Positions 52,415 through 63,122 of a DNA stretch of 64,000 bases are shown here, in pieces (the first letter of the stretch is position 1; each line of letters opens with the position of its first letter). The translations under genes and the position numbers were made by a program. Source of the stretch: Crocinitomicaceae bacterium (GTDB lineage Bacteria > Bacteroidota > Bacteroidia > Flavobacteriales_D > Crocinitomicaceae); NCBI GenBank assembly GCA_029238665.1, contig JAQWFQ010000014.1:1-64000 (forward strand), given 5' to 3'. Below the pieces are notes generated by a model. It was not told the origin of the DNA and did not search any database. It was given only the letters and a program-made list of their open reading frames with translations.

Positions 52415-53704
52415 ATGGGGGAAATTGCTAAATTAGAATTAAACGGGAAAACATACGAACTACCTGTAATAGAGGGAAGTGAAAACGAAAAAGGGATTGA
52501 CATTAGCGCACTTCGAGCTAAAACTGGAGGGTATATTACTTTAGACCCGGGGTTTAAAAATACTGGAAGTACTAAAAGTGCCATCACTTATCTTGATGGA
52601 GAAAATGGAATCTTACGCTACAGAGGTTATCCTATAGATCAACTTGCTGACAACGCAAGCTTTTTAGAAGTTTCATTTTTAATTATTTATGGTAATTTAC
52701 CTACTAAAGCTGAATTAGACAATTTTAAGGAAAGTATCACAAACCATACCTTGGTTCATGAAGACATGAAACAGTTCTTCGAGGCCTACCCTGCCCAAGC
52801 TCACCCTATGGGAGTTTTAGCATCTATGATTTGTTCTCTTTCTACATTCTATCCTGAATCGTTAGATGAAGATAGAGAGCCAGAAGCAAAAGACTTAACA
52901 ATTCATAGATTAATAGCTAAGCTACCTACGTTAGCAGCATGGTCATATAAAAATGCACGACGTCACCCTTTCATGTACCCAAACAACAAGTTTGACTACT
53001 GTGAAAACTTTCTTCACATGATGTTTGCTATGCCTACATCGGACTATGAAATGGACCCTGTGGTTGTTTCTGCACTTAACAAACTATTAATACTTCATGC
53101 TGAGCACGAACAAAACTGCTCTACATCTACTGTAAGAATTGTTGGTTCATCTCACGCCAATTTATACGCATCTGTTTCTGCAGGTATTTCTGCACTATGG
53201 GGACCTCTACACGGTGGAGCAAATCAGGCTGTAATTGAAATGTTAGAAAAGATTTCAAATGATGGTGGTGATGTTGATAAATGGGTAGCAAAAGCAAAAG
53301 ATAAAAGTGACTCTTTCCGTTTAATGGGATTTGGTCATCGCGTTTATAAAAACTTTGATCCTAGAGCAACAATCATTAAAAAAGCATGTGATGAGGTTCT
53401 TCTTAAGCTAGGAGTTAACGATCCTTTATTAGAGATTGCTAAAAAACTAGAAAAAGTAGCTTTAGAAGACGAATACTTCAAAGCAAGAAACCTGTATCCA
53501 AATGTTGATTTCTATTCAGGAATCATCTATAAAGCAATTGGAATCCCAACAGAAATGTTTACCGTAATGTTCGCAATTGGACGTTTACCAGGATGGATTG
53601 CACAATGGGGAGAAATGATTGAAAACAAAGAACCAATTGGAAGACCTCGTCAAATTTACACGGGTGAAAATCATCGTGATTACGTTCCGGTTGAAAAGAG
53701 ATAA
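52415..53704 (+). CDS. gltA: Citrate synthase
   Basis: Condenses acetyl-CoA and oxaloacetate at the entry of the TCA cycle. The 429-residue type II enzyme has LHAEHEQNCSTSTVRIVGS, the His of GPLHGGANQAVIEM, GFGHRVYKNFDPRA and NVDFYSGIIYKAIG with the catalytic Asp. The frame opens earlier at 52358, but the family N-terminus is MGEIAKLELNGKTYELPV, so the ATG at 52415 is chosen. A one-mismatch -7 box (TATCTTAG, 52367-52374) lies between the two candidate starts, in agreement. Ends at a bidirectional terminator. Confidence 0.94.
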   Translation: MGEIAKLELNGKTYELPVIEGSENEKGIDISALRAKTGGYITLDPGFKNTGSTKSAITYLDGENGILRYRGYPIDQLADNASFLEVSFLIIYGNLPTKAELDNFKESITNHTLVHEDMKQFFEAYPAQAHPMGVLASMICSLSTFYPESLDEDREPEAKDLTIHRLIAKLPTLAAWSYKNARRHPFMYPNNKFDYCENFLHMMFAMPTSDYEMDPVVVSALNKLLILHAEHEQNCSTSTVRIVGSSHANLYASVSAGISALWGPLHGGANQAVIEMLEKISNDGGDVDKWVAKAKDKSDSFRLMGFGHRVYKNFDPRATIIKKACDEVLLKLGVNDPLLEIAKKLEKVALEDEYFKARNLYPNVDFYSGIIYKAIGIPTEMFTVMFAIGRLPGWIAQWGEMIENKEPIGRPRQIYTGENHRDYVPVEKR

Positions 53705-53715
53705 ATTACTTACCA

Positions 53716-53750
53716 AAAAAAGGGGAGCTAATTAAGCTCCCCTTTTTTTT
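53716..53750. terminator. Bidirectional terminator between gltA and the methyltransferase gene
   Basis: GGGGAGCT / AGCTCCCC stem with loop aatta, A7 before and T8 after; serves both convergent genes. Confidence 0.95.
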
Positions 53751-53768
53751 GTTTGATTACCTATATAA

Positions 53769-54947
53769 TTACGCTTCGTTATTTTGAAATTTCGCTCGTT
53801 TTGAACCCGCATAAATAGAATACTTTCTAAACGAACATTCCAAATCTCCATTAAAGAGTTTGATTTTTCGATCAGGTCGTAATCCTAAATTCTTGTACGC
53901 TTCCATGTTTGAAGATAGCACCCAACAATTAAACCCTTTCATCTCCGTTTTCATCCAATCACCAAGCTGTTCATACAACGCATCAATCTCCTCGCCCATT
54001 CGTTCTCCGTATGGAGGGTTTGAGATCATGACTCCAGATTCAGCAGGTTGTTTTATTTCATCAAATGAAGCTACACTTGTTTTAACAAAACGTCCAACAG
54101 ACAACCTTCCTAAATTCCTTCGCGCTTTTGTCACCATTTCAGCGCTCATATCTGACCCTGAAATTTCACACGGCAACTCCTTTACGTATTTAGTTGCCTT
54201 AGCAAGAATACCTTCCCATAATTCAGCATCGTAATTTTTGAAATTTTTGAATGCAAAATGCTGTCTTTCTATTACAGAAGGAATACCTGAAGCCAATAAC
54301 GCAGCCTCAATCAGTATCGTTCCAGACCCACAAAAAACATCAGTCAATGGAGATTTTCTATCCCATCCAGACATACGAATCAATCCTGCAGCTACAACCT
54401 CATTCAGAGGAGCCTCTCCAATTTCATCGCGGTACCCTCTTTGAAACAATGGCGCTCCACTTGTGTTCATTGAGACTGTTACATCATTCTTATTGATATA
54501 CACATCAAACAAGACTTGAGGAGACTTAATGTTAACATCTGGGCGTTCATCATAGCGATCTCTAAATGTATCTGCAATTGCATCTTTAACAACTAAAAAT
54601 GGATATTGTGTGTGTGAAAACAAGTCTGAAAACACAGCTCCTTTTACAGCAAAAGTTTTATCCAAGTCAAAGTATCCTGTCCAGTCAATTTTCATTGCCT
54701 TATTGTACAAGTCATCTTCTGAACGAATTCTAAACGAAGCAATTTGAACCAATACTGAGATTGCGCAGCGCAAATGTAAATTTAAGTAATAGACATCTTT
54801 CCATGTACCTTCAAGTTGAACCGCACGATTTAACACTTTATATTTCGTATAGCCTAATTCTGCTAACTCTTCTCCAAGCACTTCCTCCAAACCAAAAATG
54901 GTTTTCAATGTTATTGTTAATGCTTTGTTGTTCTCTAGATCTTTCAC
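53769..54947 (-). CDS. THUMP-domain class I SAM RNA methyltransferase (RlmL N-terminal type)
   Basis: A 392-residue rRNA methyltransferase resembling the RlmL half of E. coli RlmKL, which makes m2G2445 in 23S rRNA. Order: ferredoxin-like and THUMP region (about 10-160, TIFGLEEVLGEELAELGY, DVYINKNDVTVSMNTSG), then the methylase fold with TDVFCGSGTILIEAAL (SAM, about 205), GSDMSAEMV, and the catalytic SNPPYGERMGEE near 307-318. The RlmK half is absent, as usual in Bacteroidota. The exact target is inferred. Confidence 0.88.
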   Translation of the reverse strand: MKDLENNKALTITLKTIFGLEEVLGEELAELGYTKYKVLNRAVQLEGTWKDVYYLNLHLRCAISVLVQIASFRIRSEDDLYNKAMKIDWTGYFDLDKTFAVKGAVFSDLFSHTQYPFLVVKDAIADTFRDRYDERPDVNIKSPQVLFDVYINKNDVTVSMNTSGAPLFQRGYRDEIGEAPLNEVVAAGLIRMSGWDRKSPLTDVFCGSGTILIEAALLASGIPSVIERQHFAFKNFKNYDAELWEGILAKATKYVKELPCEISGSDMSAEMVTKARRNLGRLSVGRFVKTSVASFDEIKQPAESGVMISNPPYGERMGEEIDALYEQLGDWMKTEMKGFNCWVLSSNMEAYKNLGLRPDRKIKLFNGDLECSFRKYSIYAGSKRAKFQNNEA

Positions 54948-54977
54948 GATTTATGCTTTAAGGTGAGAATTATGTTT

Positions 54978-54985
54978 TATTTTTG
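54978..54985 (+). promoter_or_regulatory. -7 promoter box of the patatin-barrel gene
   Basis: TATTTTTG fits TAnnTTTG. It lies downstream of the ATGs at 54963 and 54972 and 16 nt upstream of the TTG at 55002, supporting the TTG as the real start. Confidence 0.42.
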
Positions 54986-55001
54986 TACAAAAGAACAAAA
55001 T

Positions 55002-57284
55002 TTGAAAGTAATACGGCTATTTATCGTCTCTTTTAGTTTAATCCTATCAAACTATATCACCGCACAACAAAAAATTGGAGTCGTATTAAGTGGTGGTGGT
55101 GCTACAGGACTGGTTCATGTTGGGGTATTAAAAGCACTGGAAGAACATGGAATTCCTATTGACTATATCGCAGGCACATCGGCCGGATCATTAGTTGGTG
55201 GCCTATATGCTGCCGGATATTCCCCCAAGCAAATTGAGACTTATGTCTTGAGTAACCAATTTCAACTAATCACCTCTGGAAGAGTTAAACCAAGCCAAGC
55301 ATTTCTACTTCGAGCGCAAGAGGCAAACGCAAGCATGTTTGGAATGTCTTTTTCGCAGGATAGTATTGTTCAAAAATCACTGCCTACTAATTTTACGTCG
55401 TCGGCTTCCCTTGATTTTGAAATGATGCGTTTATTAGGAATAACATCTGCATCTAACTCTAATAATTTTGACAGTCTTTTTGTGCCTTTTCGATGTGTAG
55501 CTTCGGATGTTGCAAAAAAAGAAAGCGTCATTTTTAAAGATGGTAAGCTAAATGAAGCCATTAGAGCATCAATCACCTACCCTTTTTACTTTCGTCCAAT
55601 TCGAGTTGACAACGTTCTTCTTTTTGATGGAGGTCTATACAATAACTTTCCTGCAGATGTTCTATATGAAGCATTTAACCCTGACTTTATAATAGGCAGC
55701 AATGTCGGCTATAATGCGGAAGCTCCACAAGAAGACGACATTATATCTCAGTTAACAAACATGCTTGTTTCTAGCTCAAACTATGAAATACCCAACAATA
55801 AAGGGTATATGATTGAACCGAAAACAAAAGTTTCCACATTTGACTTCGCAAGTGCAAAACAAGCCATTCATGACGGGTACACTTCAACAATAGCACAAAT
55901 AGACTCTATAAAAACTCACATTAACCGACGAATCTCTCCTGAAGAACTCGCGATAAAAAGACAGGCTTTTCATCAGAAAGAAATCCCTCTAAACATATCA
56001 TCTGTTTCAGTTCAAGATTCTAAAAATAAATTGGAATCACTATCCAAATCCTTTATCCGAAAAAACAACGCTGAGCATTTGGATTTAGCCCGTTTAGAAA
56101 AACGGTACTTTAGGCTTAATTCCGCTACTCAAATTAACTTTATGTTCCCTACCTTAAGGGTGAAAGAGGACAGTACCTACCACCTCGACTTACAAGTAAG
56201 TAAAGCAAAAGAAATTCGAGTTGATGTTGGAGGACATTTTTCGTCAAGGGCAGTAAACACTGGCTACCTTGGTCTTTCACACCAATCCATTGGGAAAGTC
56301 ATAACAAAAACAGAACTCTCATCTTATTTCGGAAAATTTTATGGTTCAGGGAAGGCAAAGTTTACACTTGAAATACCTCGCATTTACCCCGTTGTAACCT
56401 CAGCTTATTTTGTCCTTAACCGCTGGGATTATTTCCGAAGTTTTGCTACATTTTTTGAAGATGCTATCCCTTCATTTCTAGTGCAAGAAGAAGCCTATCT
56501 TGGAGTTCAGTTTAATCACCCACTTAAATACAATATAAAAAGTACGTTTGATGGAAGACTGGTATCTTTAGAAGATCAATATTATCAAAATGAACAGTTC
56601 ACAAATAAAGACACTGCTGATATAGCTAATTTTAGAGGTGGGGCTGTAACTTGGAGCATTACAAAAAACACCTTAAACCGAAAGCAATTTGCCTCTAGCG
56701 GTCATTATTTTAAAGCGCATATCAGATATGTCAACGGTACTGAACACAGTATACCTGGATCAACGAGCCAAGAAAGTGAAGTGATAGAAGATCAAAGCTG
56801 GTTAAACCTAGGCTTAGAGTTTCAATCTTTCATTATTGATGAGCCCATATTCCACCTTGGTTTACACGGGCAAATGGCATACAACACACACCCCTTGCTG
56901 GCTAATTACACATCATCTCTGCTTACAACCACAGAATTTAATCTAATTCCAGATGCACGTACCTACTTCATGAAAGAATACCGTGCACCGCAATTTACAG
57001 CGCTAGGAGTAAATACCGTATTTACATTATTTCAAAAACTTGATCTTCGACTAGAGGCTTACATATACCAACCCTTTGTACAAATTATTCAAACTGAAAA
57101 TGGCCTCCCTACATTATCTGATTTGTTTGAAGGAAGAACTTACATGGCCTCCTCTTCTATTGTTTACAATAGCTTTATAGGGCCTATTCGAGCAACATTA
57201 AACTATTTCCCAAAACAACAAAACCCGCTTGCTTTTCAAGTTAGTCTAGGATACGTTCTCTTTAACGAAAGGGCTATCAGGTAA
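55002..57284 (+). CDS. Patatin-like phospholipase fused to an outer-membrane beta-barrel
   Basis: A 760-residue surface protein, like Pseudomonas PlpD (type Vd). The patatin domain (about 25-290) has the oxyanion hole SGGGATGLVHVGVL, nucleophile GTSAGSLVGGL and catalytic DGGLYNNFP; a POTRA-like stretch follows; the C-terminal 400 residues form a BamA/Omp85-type barrel ending VSLGYVLFNE. Upstream ATGs exist at 54963 and 54972, but starting at TTG 55002 gives a classic signal peptide (LKVIRLFIVSFSLI, cleavage near YITAQ), and the promoter box lies between. Likely hydrolyses lipids at the surface or periplasm. Confidence 0.83.
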   Translation: MKVIRLFIVSFSLILSNYITAQQKIGVVLSGGGATGLVHVGVLKALEEHGIPIDYIAGTSAGSLVGGLYAAGYSPKQIETYVLSNQFQLITSGRVKPSQAFLLRAQEANASMFGMSFSQDSIVQKSLPTNFTSSASLDFEMMRLLGITSASNSNNFDSLFVPFRCVASDVAKKESVIFKDGKLNEAIRASITYPFYFRPIRVDNVLLFDGGLYNNFPADVLYEAFNPDFIIGSNVGYNAEAPQEDDIISQLTNMLVSSSNYEIPNNKGYMIEPKTKVSTFDFASAKQAIHDGYTSTIAQIDSIKTHINRRISPEELAIKRQAFHQKEIPLNISSVSVQDSKNKLESLSKSFIRKNNAEHLDLARLEKRYFRLNSATQINFMFPTLRVKEDSTYHLDLQVSKAKEIRVDVGGHFSSRAVNTGYLGLSHQSIGKVITKTELSSYFGKFYGSGKAKFTLEIPRIYPVVTSAYFVLNRWDYFRSFATFFEDAIPSFLVQEEAYLGVQFNHPLKYNIKSTFDGRLVSLEDQYYQNEQFTNKDTADIANFRGGAVTWSITKNTLNRKQFASSGHYFKAHIRYVNGTEHSIPGSTSQESEVIEDQSWLNLGLEFQSFIIDEPIFHLGLHGQMAYNTHPLLANYTSSLLTTTEFNLIPDARTYFMKEYRAPQFTALGVNTVFTLFQKLDLRLEAYIYQPFVQIIQTENGLPTLSDLFEGRTYMASSSIVYNSFIGPIRATLNYFPKQQNPLAFQVSLGYVLFNERAIR

Positions 57285-57319
57285 GGAAATAGTATATTTA
57301 CCCAATCAAAAAAACAAAA

Positions 57320-58387
57320 ATGGAGAAAATCATCTGTGGCATACAACAAATGGGAATTGGAGTTCCTAATGTTCAAGAAATTTGGAAATGGTACCGTAAG
57401 TTTTTTGGCGTTGATGTACGCGTATTTGAAGATGCTGCAGAAGCTCCTTTAATGACAAAATATACGGGTGGTCAAGTCCATAAACGAACAGCATCTCTCG
57501 CCTTGAGCATGCAAGGTGGTGGCGGGTTCGAAATATGGCAATACACATCTAGAGGCACAGATAAATCAGCCTTCGATATAAAGCTTGGCGATTATGGGCT
57601 GTATGCTTGCCGTATAAAATCGCGCGATGTAGCCAAGTCTTTTAGTTATTTCAAAGAAAATGGTGCCAAAATTTTAGGAGGCCTATCTAAATCTCCAAAC
57701 GGTGAACTTTCATTTTTTTGTGAAGACCCAAATGGAAACATCTTCAACATTGTTCATGGAAAAGGATGGTTTAAAAACACTAAACATCCTTCTTTTTGTG
57801 GAGGGGTTGCAGGTACATTAATTGGTGTTAGTGATATTGATAAATCAATCGAATTATACAGAGATGTCCTTGGGTACGAAACCGTTATTTACGACCAGGA
57901 AGGCAACTTTGATGACCTTAGTGGTTTACCTGCAGGGACAGGAAAAGTACGAAGGGTGCTGTTAACACACAAGGACGCTCGAAAAGGGCCATTTGCACGT
58001 TTGCTTGGCCCAACGCAAATCGAATTGGTTCAATCATTAGACAGAGCCGATTGCAAAGGAATTTTTGAGAATAGGTTTTGGGGTGACTGGGGCTTTATCC
58101 ACTTGTGTTTTGACATACAAGGAATGGATCAATTAAAAAGCGAATGTGAATCAAAAGGATATCCTTTTACTGTAGATAGCTCAAATACATTTGACATGGG
58201 AGAAGCTGGAGGACGGTTCTCTTATATTGAAGATATTGATGGAACCTTAATTGAATTTGTTGAGACCCATAAAGTTCCGATTATGAAAAAGTTAGGCTGG
58301 TACATTAACCTTAAAAAGAAAAAACCTGGCAAGCACCTCCCGAATTGGATCTTACACGCAATGGGAATCAACAAAGTGAAAGACTAA
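57320..58387 (+). CDS. Two-domain VOC (glyoxalase/dioxygenase) superfamily protein
   Basis: A 355-residue cytoplasmic protein with two vicinal-oxygen-chelate halves (about 5-160 and 165-300). The N-terminal half begins CGIQQMGIGVPNVQEIWKWY and ends SFFCEDPNGNIFNIV; the second has AGTLIGVSDIDKSIELYRDV, then FIHLCFDIQGMDQ and SYIEDIDGTLIEFVETH. A basic tail (KKKKPGKHLP) follows. Metal ligands appear intact in the second half (His, Glu). Reaction and substrate are not known. 35 nt after the patatin gene and in the same direction. Confidence 0.8.
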   Translation: MEKIICGIQQMGIGVPNVQEIWKWYRKFFGVDVRVFEDAAEAPLMTKYTGGQVHKRTASLALSMQGGGGFEIWQYTSRGTDKSAFDIKLGDYGLYACRIKSRDVAKSFSYFKENGAKILGGLSKSPNGELSFFCEDPNGNIFNIVHGKGWFKNTKHPSFCGGVAGTLIGVSDIDKSIELYRDVLGYETVIYDQEGNFDDLSGLPAGTGKVRRVLLTHKDARKGPFARLLGPTQIELVQSLDRADCKGIFENRFWGDWGFIHLCFDIQGMDQLKSECESKGYPFTVDSSNTFDMGEAGGRFSYIEDIDGTLIEFVETHKVPIMKKLGWYINLKKKKPGKHLPNWILHAMGINKVKD

Positions 58388-58476
58388 CAAGTCTATATAT
58401 TCAACAATAAACATTGACTTGTCGACGTTTATAAACAAAACTAATTTTAGTACTTTTAGCGAATACTTTTTAGAAC

Positions 58477-59559
58477 ATGAAAAATTTATTATTTGGCTTA
58501 TTAACAATCGTTGGCCTAGCAGTTTCATTGCATTCGTGCAGAGAAGAAATTGAACTAAACGGTGACTTTAAAGAAACGGCTGTTGTTTACGCATTATTAG
58601 ATGTGTCTGAACACACACATTTAATGAAAATTACACGCGCTTTCATTGGTCCTGGTAACGCTTATGAATTTGCACAAATTCCAGACTCAAGCTACTTCCC
58701 ACACCTAGAAGGTACAGTTACAGAATTAAACAACGGAATTCCAACAGGTGTTTCATGGAATTTAATAGATACAACAGTAACAAATAAAGACCCAAATGGT
58801 GCGTTTTATGCTCCAGAACAAAAACTGTATTACTTCAATGGAACCCTTAATCAAAATTATGAATACAGGCTTGACCTAAACATTAACAATGGACAGTTTA
58901 CTGTAACTTCTACAACAGAATTGGTTAGGATATTAAGTGAAGATATTTCAGGTAAAACACAGCCCTATAAATTTGTTGATAATTCAAATGAAACTAGAGC
59001 TTCTAACGTACATATAACAGGCACTCAAAATGCACATAAACTTGAAGTAAATTTACACGTTGAATTTACAGAGTGGATTGGTTCTACACCAAGTGTTAAG
59101 TCGTTCACTTATAGAGCAGGAACAGCAGACTGTGAAGAAAACTCTTCTAAACTTTTTGCACTAAGCGGTAACACGTTTATGAATAACATTGTTGCCGCAT
59201 GTACAGATGATCCATTAATTACAAAACGAACATTTAATTCAATTACCACATTATTTACGGGAGCATCTGAAGATTTAGCAGAATATATCTCTGTAAATAA
59301 GCCCTCTACAGATTTAACGCAAAACAAGCCTTCATTCACAAACCTTGAAGCTTCAGGAGACTATAGAGCCGTTGGAATATTTACATCCCGATCAACGAAA
59401 TCGGTTTACAAAGCGTTCATCGATTCTACTTTACTTGCCAACCTGCGCGTAATTGACAAAAAAACAACACGATACCTTTGTCAAAATTTAGGTATGCTAT
59501 TTTGCAGTGATCATCCTGGAGACCAATCTGCTGCAGATAATGCCTGGAACTGTAATTAA
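58477..59559 (+). CDS. Predicted lipoprotein, possibly DUF4249-like
   Basis: A 360-residue putative lipoprotein; the signal MKNLLFGLLTIVGLAVSLHSC ends in a loose lipobox (LHSC). Early CREEIELNGDFKETAVVYALLD and a beta-rich body resemble DUF4249-type lipoproteins often linked to TonB receptors in Bacteroidota, but the match is only by general shape. Two Cys pairs sit near the C-terminus (RYLCQNLGMLFCSD, AWNCN). There is no adjacent TonB receptor. Function unknown. Confidence 0.6.
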   Translation: MKNLLFGLLTIVGLAVSLHSCREEIELNGDFKETAVVYALLDVSEHTHLMKITRAFIGPGNAYEFAQIPDSSYFPHLEGTVTELNNGIPTGVSWNLIDTTVTNKDPNGAFYAPEQKLYYFNGTLNQNYEYRLDLNINNGQFTVTSTTELVRILSEDISGKTQPYKFVDNSNETRASNVHITGTQNAHKLEVNLHVEFTEWIGSTPSVKSFTYRAGTADCEENSSKLFALSGNTFMNNIVAACTDDPLITKRTFNSITTLFTGASEDLAEYISVNKPSTDLTQNKPSFTNLEASGDYRAVGIFTSRSTKSVYKAFIDSTLLANLRVIDKKTTRYLCQNLGMLFCSDHPGDQSAADNAWNCN

Positions 59560-59596
59560 ACGCGCCTATATTTCTTTTATTCTATTAAATTAGCGT

Positions 59597-62080
59597 ATGT
59601 CTGAAAGGAAAACGCTTTTTGTTAATGTAATTCTACCTATTCCCATTCGGAAGGAATTCACATACCGTGTTCCCTACGAAATGAATGACGTTGTTTTTGC
59701 AGGTGCTCGTGTAGTCGTCCCTTTTGGAAGATCAAAACTTATTACAGGTATCATTACCCTAATTCACGAAACAATTCCAGCAGATTATCAGGCCAAATAT
59801 ATAGAGCACATACTGGATGATCAACCTATAATCACAAAAGAGCAGTACACGTTTTGGAAATGGATTTCAAATTACTATATGGCTCCAATTGGTGATGTTA
59901 TGAACGCTGCATTACCTTCTAATTTTAAATTAGCAAGCGAAACAAAAATCGTACTTCATCCAGACTATACAATCAATGAGAAGTTTTTAACGGAACGTGA
60001 ATTGGAAATACTTTTCGCACTGGAAGTGCGTGAAACATTAGACCTTAAAGAAATTTCTGAATTAATTGGAATCAAAACCATTCAACCAATTGTTAAGGCA
60101 CTTATTGATAAAAAGGCGGTTGTCTCTTTAGAGTCATTAAGTGATAAGTTTACACCAAAAACAGCAACATTTGTTCGGTTGGCGAACAATTATTTGAATG
60201 AAGATTTGTTGAGTGAACTTATTCAAGCATTAGAAAAATCAAAAGGGAAAGAAAAACAGCTGAAAGCAATTTTAACCTTGATTCACTTAGGTAAATATGC
60301 TGGCAATGAAATGACACCTGTACTACGCAAAGAGTTAATTAATGATGGCATTTCATTGTCTTCATTAAACACCTTGGAAAAAAATGGAGCGGTTGTACAA
60401 GAACGATTGGAAATAACTCGCTTAACTGACCAAGAGGATGGCATTGAAGAATTCAAGGCACTTTCTACATCACAGAACCTTGCCCTAGAAGAAATTCATC
60501 AAGCGTTTGACAACAACAAAGTTACCTTACTACATGGAGTTACAGGCTCGGGGAAAACTGAAATTTATGTTCAATTAATTCAGGAGGCATTAGATACCGG
60601 AAAACAGTGCCTATTTTTACTCCCTGAAATAGCCTTAACAACACAGTTAATCCAACGATTATCTGCATATTTTGGAGATCAAATTGGAGTCTATCATTCC
60701 AAGTTCAATCAAAATGAACGCGTTGAAATCTGGAACAACGTACTGAATAATAATCCACATAAATTTCGGATTGTTTTAGGTGCGAGGTCTTCAATTTTTC
60801 TCCCGTTTCAAGATTTGGGACTAATCATTGTAGATGAAGAACACGAATCAAGCTTCAAACAATACGAACCATCTCCAAGATATAATGCGCGTGACTGCGC
60901 CATTGTTTTAAGCAATCTTCATAAGGCCAACATTCTGCTAGGATCAGCCACCCCTTCTTTGGAAAGCTACCAGAATGCAAAACAAGGCAAGTACGCTTTA
61001 GTCAACCTTCATGACCGATTTGGCAGTGTTTTATTACCAGAAGTACAGTGCGCTAATGTTCGAAAAGAACGCAAGCAAAAAAGCATGCAATCTCACTTTA
61101 CATCATTTCTTCTGGATAATATTAAAGAAGCATTAAATGTGGGTGAGCAAGTTATTTTATTTCAAAATAGGCGTGGATATACACCCCTTTGGCAATGTGA
61201 AATCTGTAATTGGACACCAAAATGTAAAAACTGTGATGTTTCACTCACCTATCACAAGCACAGTAATTCACTCAAATGTCACTATTGTAGTCACACAATA
61301 AAACCCATAGGAACATGTGGAGCCTGTGGCAGTAATCGTCTAAAAATGCTTGGCTTTGGAACAGAGAAAATAGAAGATGAATTAGGCGCAATGTTCCCTG
61401 ATAAGGTTGTAAAACGACTTGATTTAGATACCACACGTTCTAAAAATGCTTACTCCAATATTTTAACTGATTTTGATACGGGAAATATTGACATCCTTAT
61501 TGGAACTCAAATGGTAACCAAAGGGCTAGATTTCGACAATGTAAATCTGGTTGGGATATTAGATGCTGACATGTTATTAAACCGGGCTAATTTTAGAGCA
61601 TTTGAAAGGTCTTTTCAATTAATGACACAAGTTGCAGGAAGATCAGGAAGGCGACAAAAGCGTGGAAAGGTAATTATTCAAACCGGTGACCCTGACCATT
61701 GGGTAATTCAAAAAGTAATTGACCATGATTTTATATCTTTCTTTGAAAGTGAAATCATAGAACGCTCCAATTTCTTTTATCCTCCTTTCTTTAAATTGAT
61801 TGAAATAACCCTAAAACATAAAGATGAAAACCTTTTACATAACGCATCTATCATATTAGCATCTAACCTACGAGATACATTTAAAGAGCGTGTATTGGGA
61901 CCTGAGTACCCCGTTGTAAAACGTATTTACAACTACTACTTAAAGAAAATTTCAATTAAAATTGAGCGTGAAGCCAACGATAAACAAGTAAAAGACCGCA
62001 TACAGGAAATTGTAGATGATTTCTACAGCACACCGATTCATAAACCCGTTCGAATTATTATTGATGTAGACCCCGCTTAA
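59597..62080 (+). CDS. priA: Primosomal protein N', replication restart helicase
   Basis: A 3'-5' DNA helicase that reloads the replisome at stalled forks. The 827-residue protein has the N-terminal fork-binding domain (about 1-105), a winged-helix region, helicase domain 1 with [14 protein letters not shown] (about 314) and [13 protein letters not shown] (about 412), a zinc module with four CxxC pairs (about 533-580, [25 protein letters not shown]), and helicase domain 2 with [14 protein letters not shown] and [13 protein letters not shown]. Its stop shares 4 nt with the convergent rpoD stop. Confidence 0.95.
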   Translation: MSERKTLFVNVILPIPIRKEFTYRVPYEMNDVVFAGARVVVPFGRSKLITGIITLIHETIPADYQAKYIEHILDDQPIITKEQYTFWKWISNYYMAPIGDVMNAALPSNFKLASETKIVLHPDYTINEKFLTERELEILFALEVRETLDLKEISELIGIKTIQPIVKALIDKKAVVSLESLSDKFTPKTATFVRLANNYLNEDLLSELIQALEKSKGKEKQLKAILTLIHLGKYAGNEMTPVLRKELINDGISLSSLNTLEKNGAVVQERLEITRLTDQEDGIEEFKALSTSQNLALEEIHQAFDNNKVTLLHGVTGSGKTEIYVQLIQEALDTGKQCLFLLPEIALTTQLIQRLSAYFGDQIGVYHSKFNQNERVEIWNNVLNNNPHKFRIVLGARSSIFLPFQDLGLIIVDEEHESSFKQYEPSPRYNARDCAIVLSNLHKANILLGSATPSLESYQNAKQGKYALVNLHDRFGSVLLPEVQCANVRKERKQKSMQSHFTSFLLDNIKEALNVGEQVILFQNRRGYTPLWQCEICNWTPKCKNCDVSLTYHKHSNSLKCHYCSHTIKPIGTCGACGSNRLKMLGFGTEKIEDELGAMFPDKVVKRLDLDTTRSKNAYSNILTDFDTGNIDILIGTQMVTKGLDFDNVNLVGILDADMLLNRANFRAFERSFQLMTQVAGRSGRRQKRGKVIIQTGDPDHWVIQKVIDHDFISFFESEIIERSNFFYPPFFKLIEITLKHKDENLLHNASIILASNLRDTFKERVLGPEYPVVKRIYNYYLKKISIKIEREANDKQVKDRIQEIVDDFYSTPIHKPVRIIIDVDPA

Positions 62081-62946
62081 CCTAAATATGTTTTCAGTAT
62101 TTGGCTGCGAGATGTTTGTTTTAACCTCCGAATTGCTTTTTCTTTTATTTGTCTAACTCGTTCTCGAGTTAAATCAAATGTCGCTCCTATTTCCTCTAAT
62201 GTTAATGGAGACTTCTGATCCAAGCCAAAATACATTTTAACGATTTCTCCTTCTCTAACGGTTAGTGTAGAAAGGGATCGGTATATCTCTTTTCTTAATG
62301 ATTCTAGTAACAATCCTTTTTCTGGCCCAGGCAGTGAGTCATTTGGTAAAACATCATACATACTCGACGACGACTCATCTCCATGCACCAAAGGAGCATC
62401 CATAGAAACATGACGACCATTGTTTTGTAATGATTGACGAACATCATTAAGTGAAACCTCTAAATGATCTGCCAACTCTTGTGCCGAAGGCGGCCTTTCT
62501 AAACGTTGCTCTAATTCTGAAAACGCTTTATTTATCTTACTTATTATCCCTATTTTATTTAGTGGTAAGCGCACTATTCTAGCCTGTTCAGCTAAGGCTT
62601 GTAAAATTGATTGACGAATCCACCATACCGCATATGAAATAAACTTAAAACCCCGTTTTTCATCAAAACGTTTCGCTGCTTTAATGAGTCCAACATTTCC
62701 TTCATTAATTAAATCTGGAAGTGAAAGTCCTTGATTCTGGTACTGTTTGGCTACCGAAACAACAAACCTTAGATTCGCTTTAGTTAACCGTTCCAAAGCA
62801 AGCTCATCGCCCGCCTGAATACGCATGGCTAATTCAACTTCTTCTTCCGCAGTAATCAGACTCACACGCCCTATTTCAAGCAGGTACTTATCCAAAGATG
62901 CTGTCTCTCGATTTGTTACTTGCTTAACTATTTTTAATTGTCTCAT
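62077..62946 (-). CDS. rpoD: Primary sigma factor RpoD, Bacteroidota type
   Basis: Housekeeping sigma factor. The 289-residue length is short because region 1.1 is absent, as in Bacteroidota sigma-ABfr. It has region 1.2 (about 15-50, [18 protein letters not shown]), region 2 (about 55-130, [33 protein letters not shown]), region 3 ([19 protein letters not shown]), and region 4 (about 225-285, [19 protein letters not shown]). Its use of TAnnTTTG promoters matches the promoter boxes seen across this window. Divergent from the phosphatase gene. Confidence 0.95.
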   Translation of the reverse strand: MRQLKIVKQVTNRETASLDKYLLEIGRVSLITAEEEVELAMRIQAGDELALERLTKANLRFVVSVAKQYQNQGLSLPDLINEGNVGLIKAAKRFDEKRGFKFISYAVWWIRQSILQALAEQARIVRLPLNKIGIISKINKAFSELEQRLERPPSAQELADHLEVSLNDVRQSLQNNGRHVSMDAPLVHGDESSSSMYDVLPNDSLPGPEKGLLLESLRKEIYRSLSTLTVREGEIVKMYFGLDQKSPLTLEEIGATFDLTRERVRQIKEKAIRRLKQTSRSQILKTYLG

Positions 62947-63122
62947 AACATCCTATTTTATGAATACCTATTTATATAACGTATAAAACTGCTATTCGTT
63001 GGGTATTTATGGACAATTTCTTTAAAAGAATGCATATTTACCCCGATATAGATATGAATTTTGATAATATCATCGAACATTTCGTATTTCGTTTATCTTT
63101 ACGGACTCATAAATTAAATCGT

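Noticed and set aside
58387-58432. ACAAGTC...GACTTGT inverted repeat after the VOC gene
   Set aside because: The 7-bp arms are separated by more than 30 nt and no T-run follows.
63009-63122. Upstream extension of the phosphatase gene
   Set aside because: Family proteins start at MKVLMVCLGNIC, and a possible -7 box lies within the extension.
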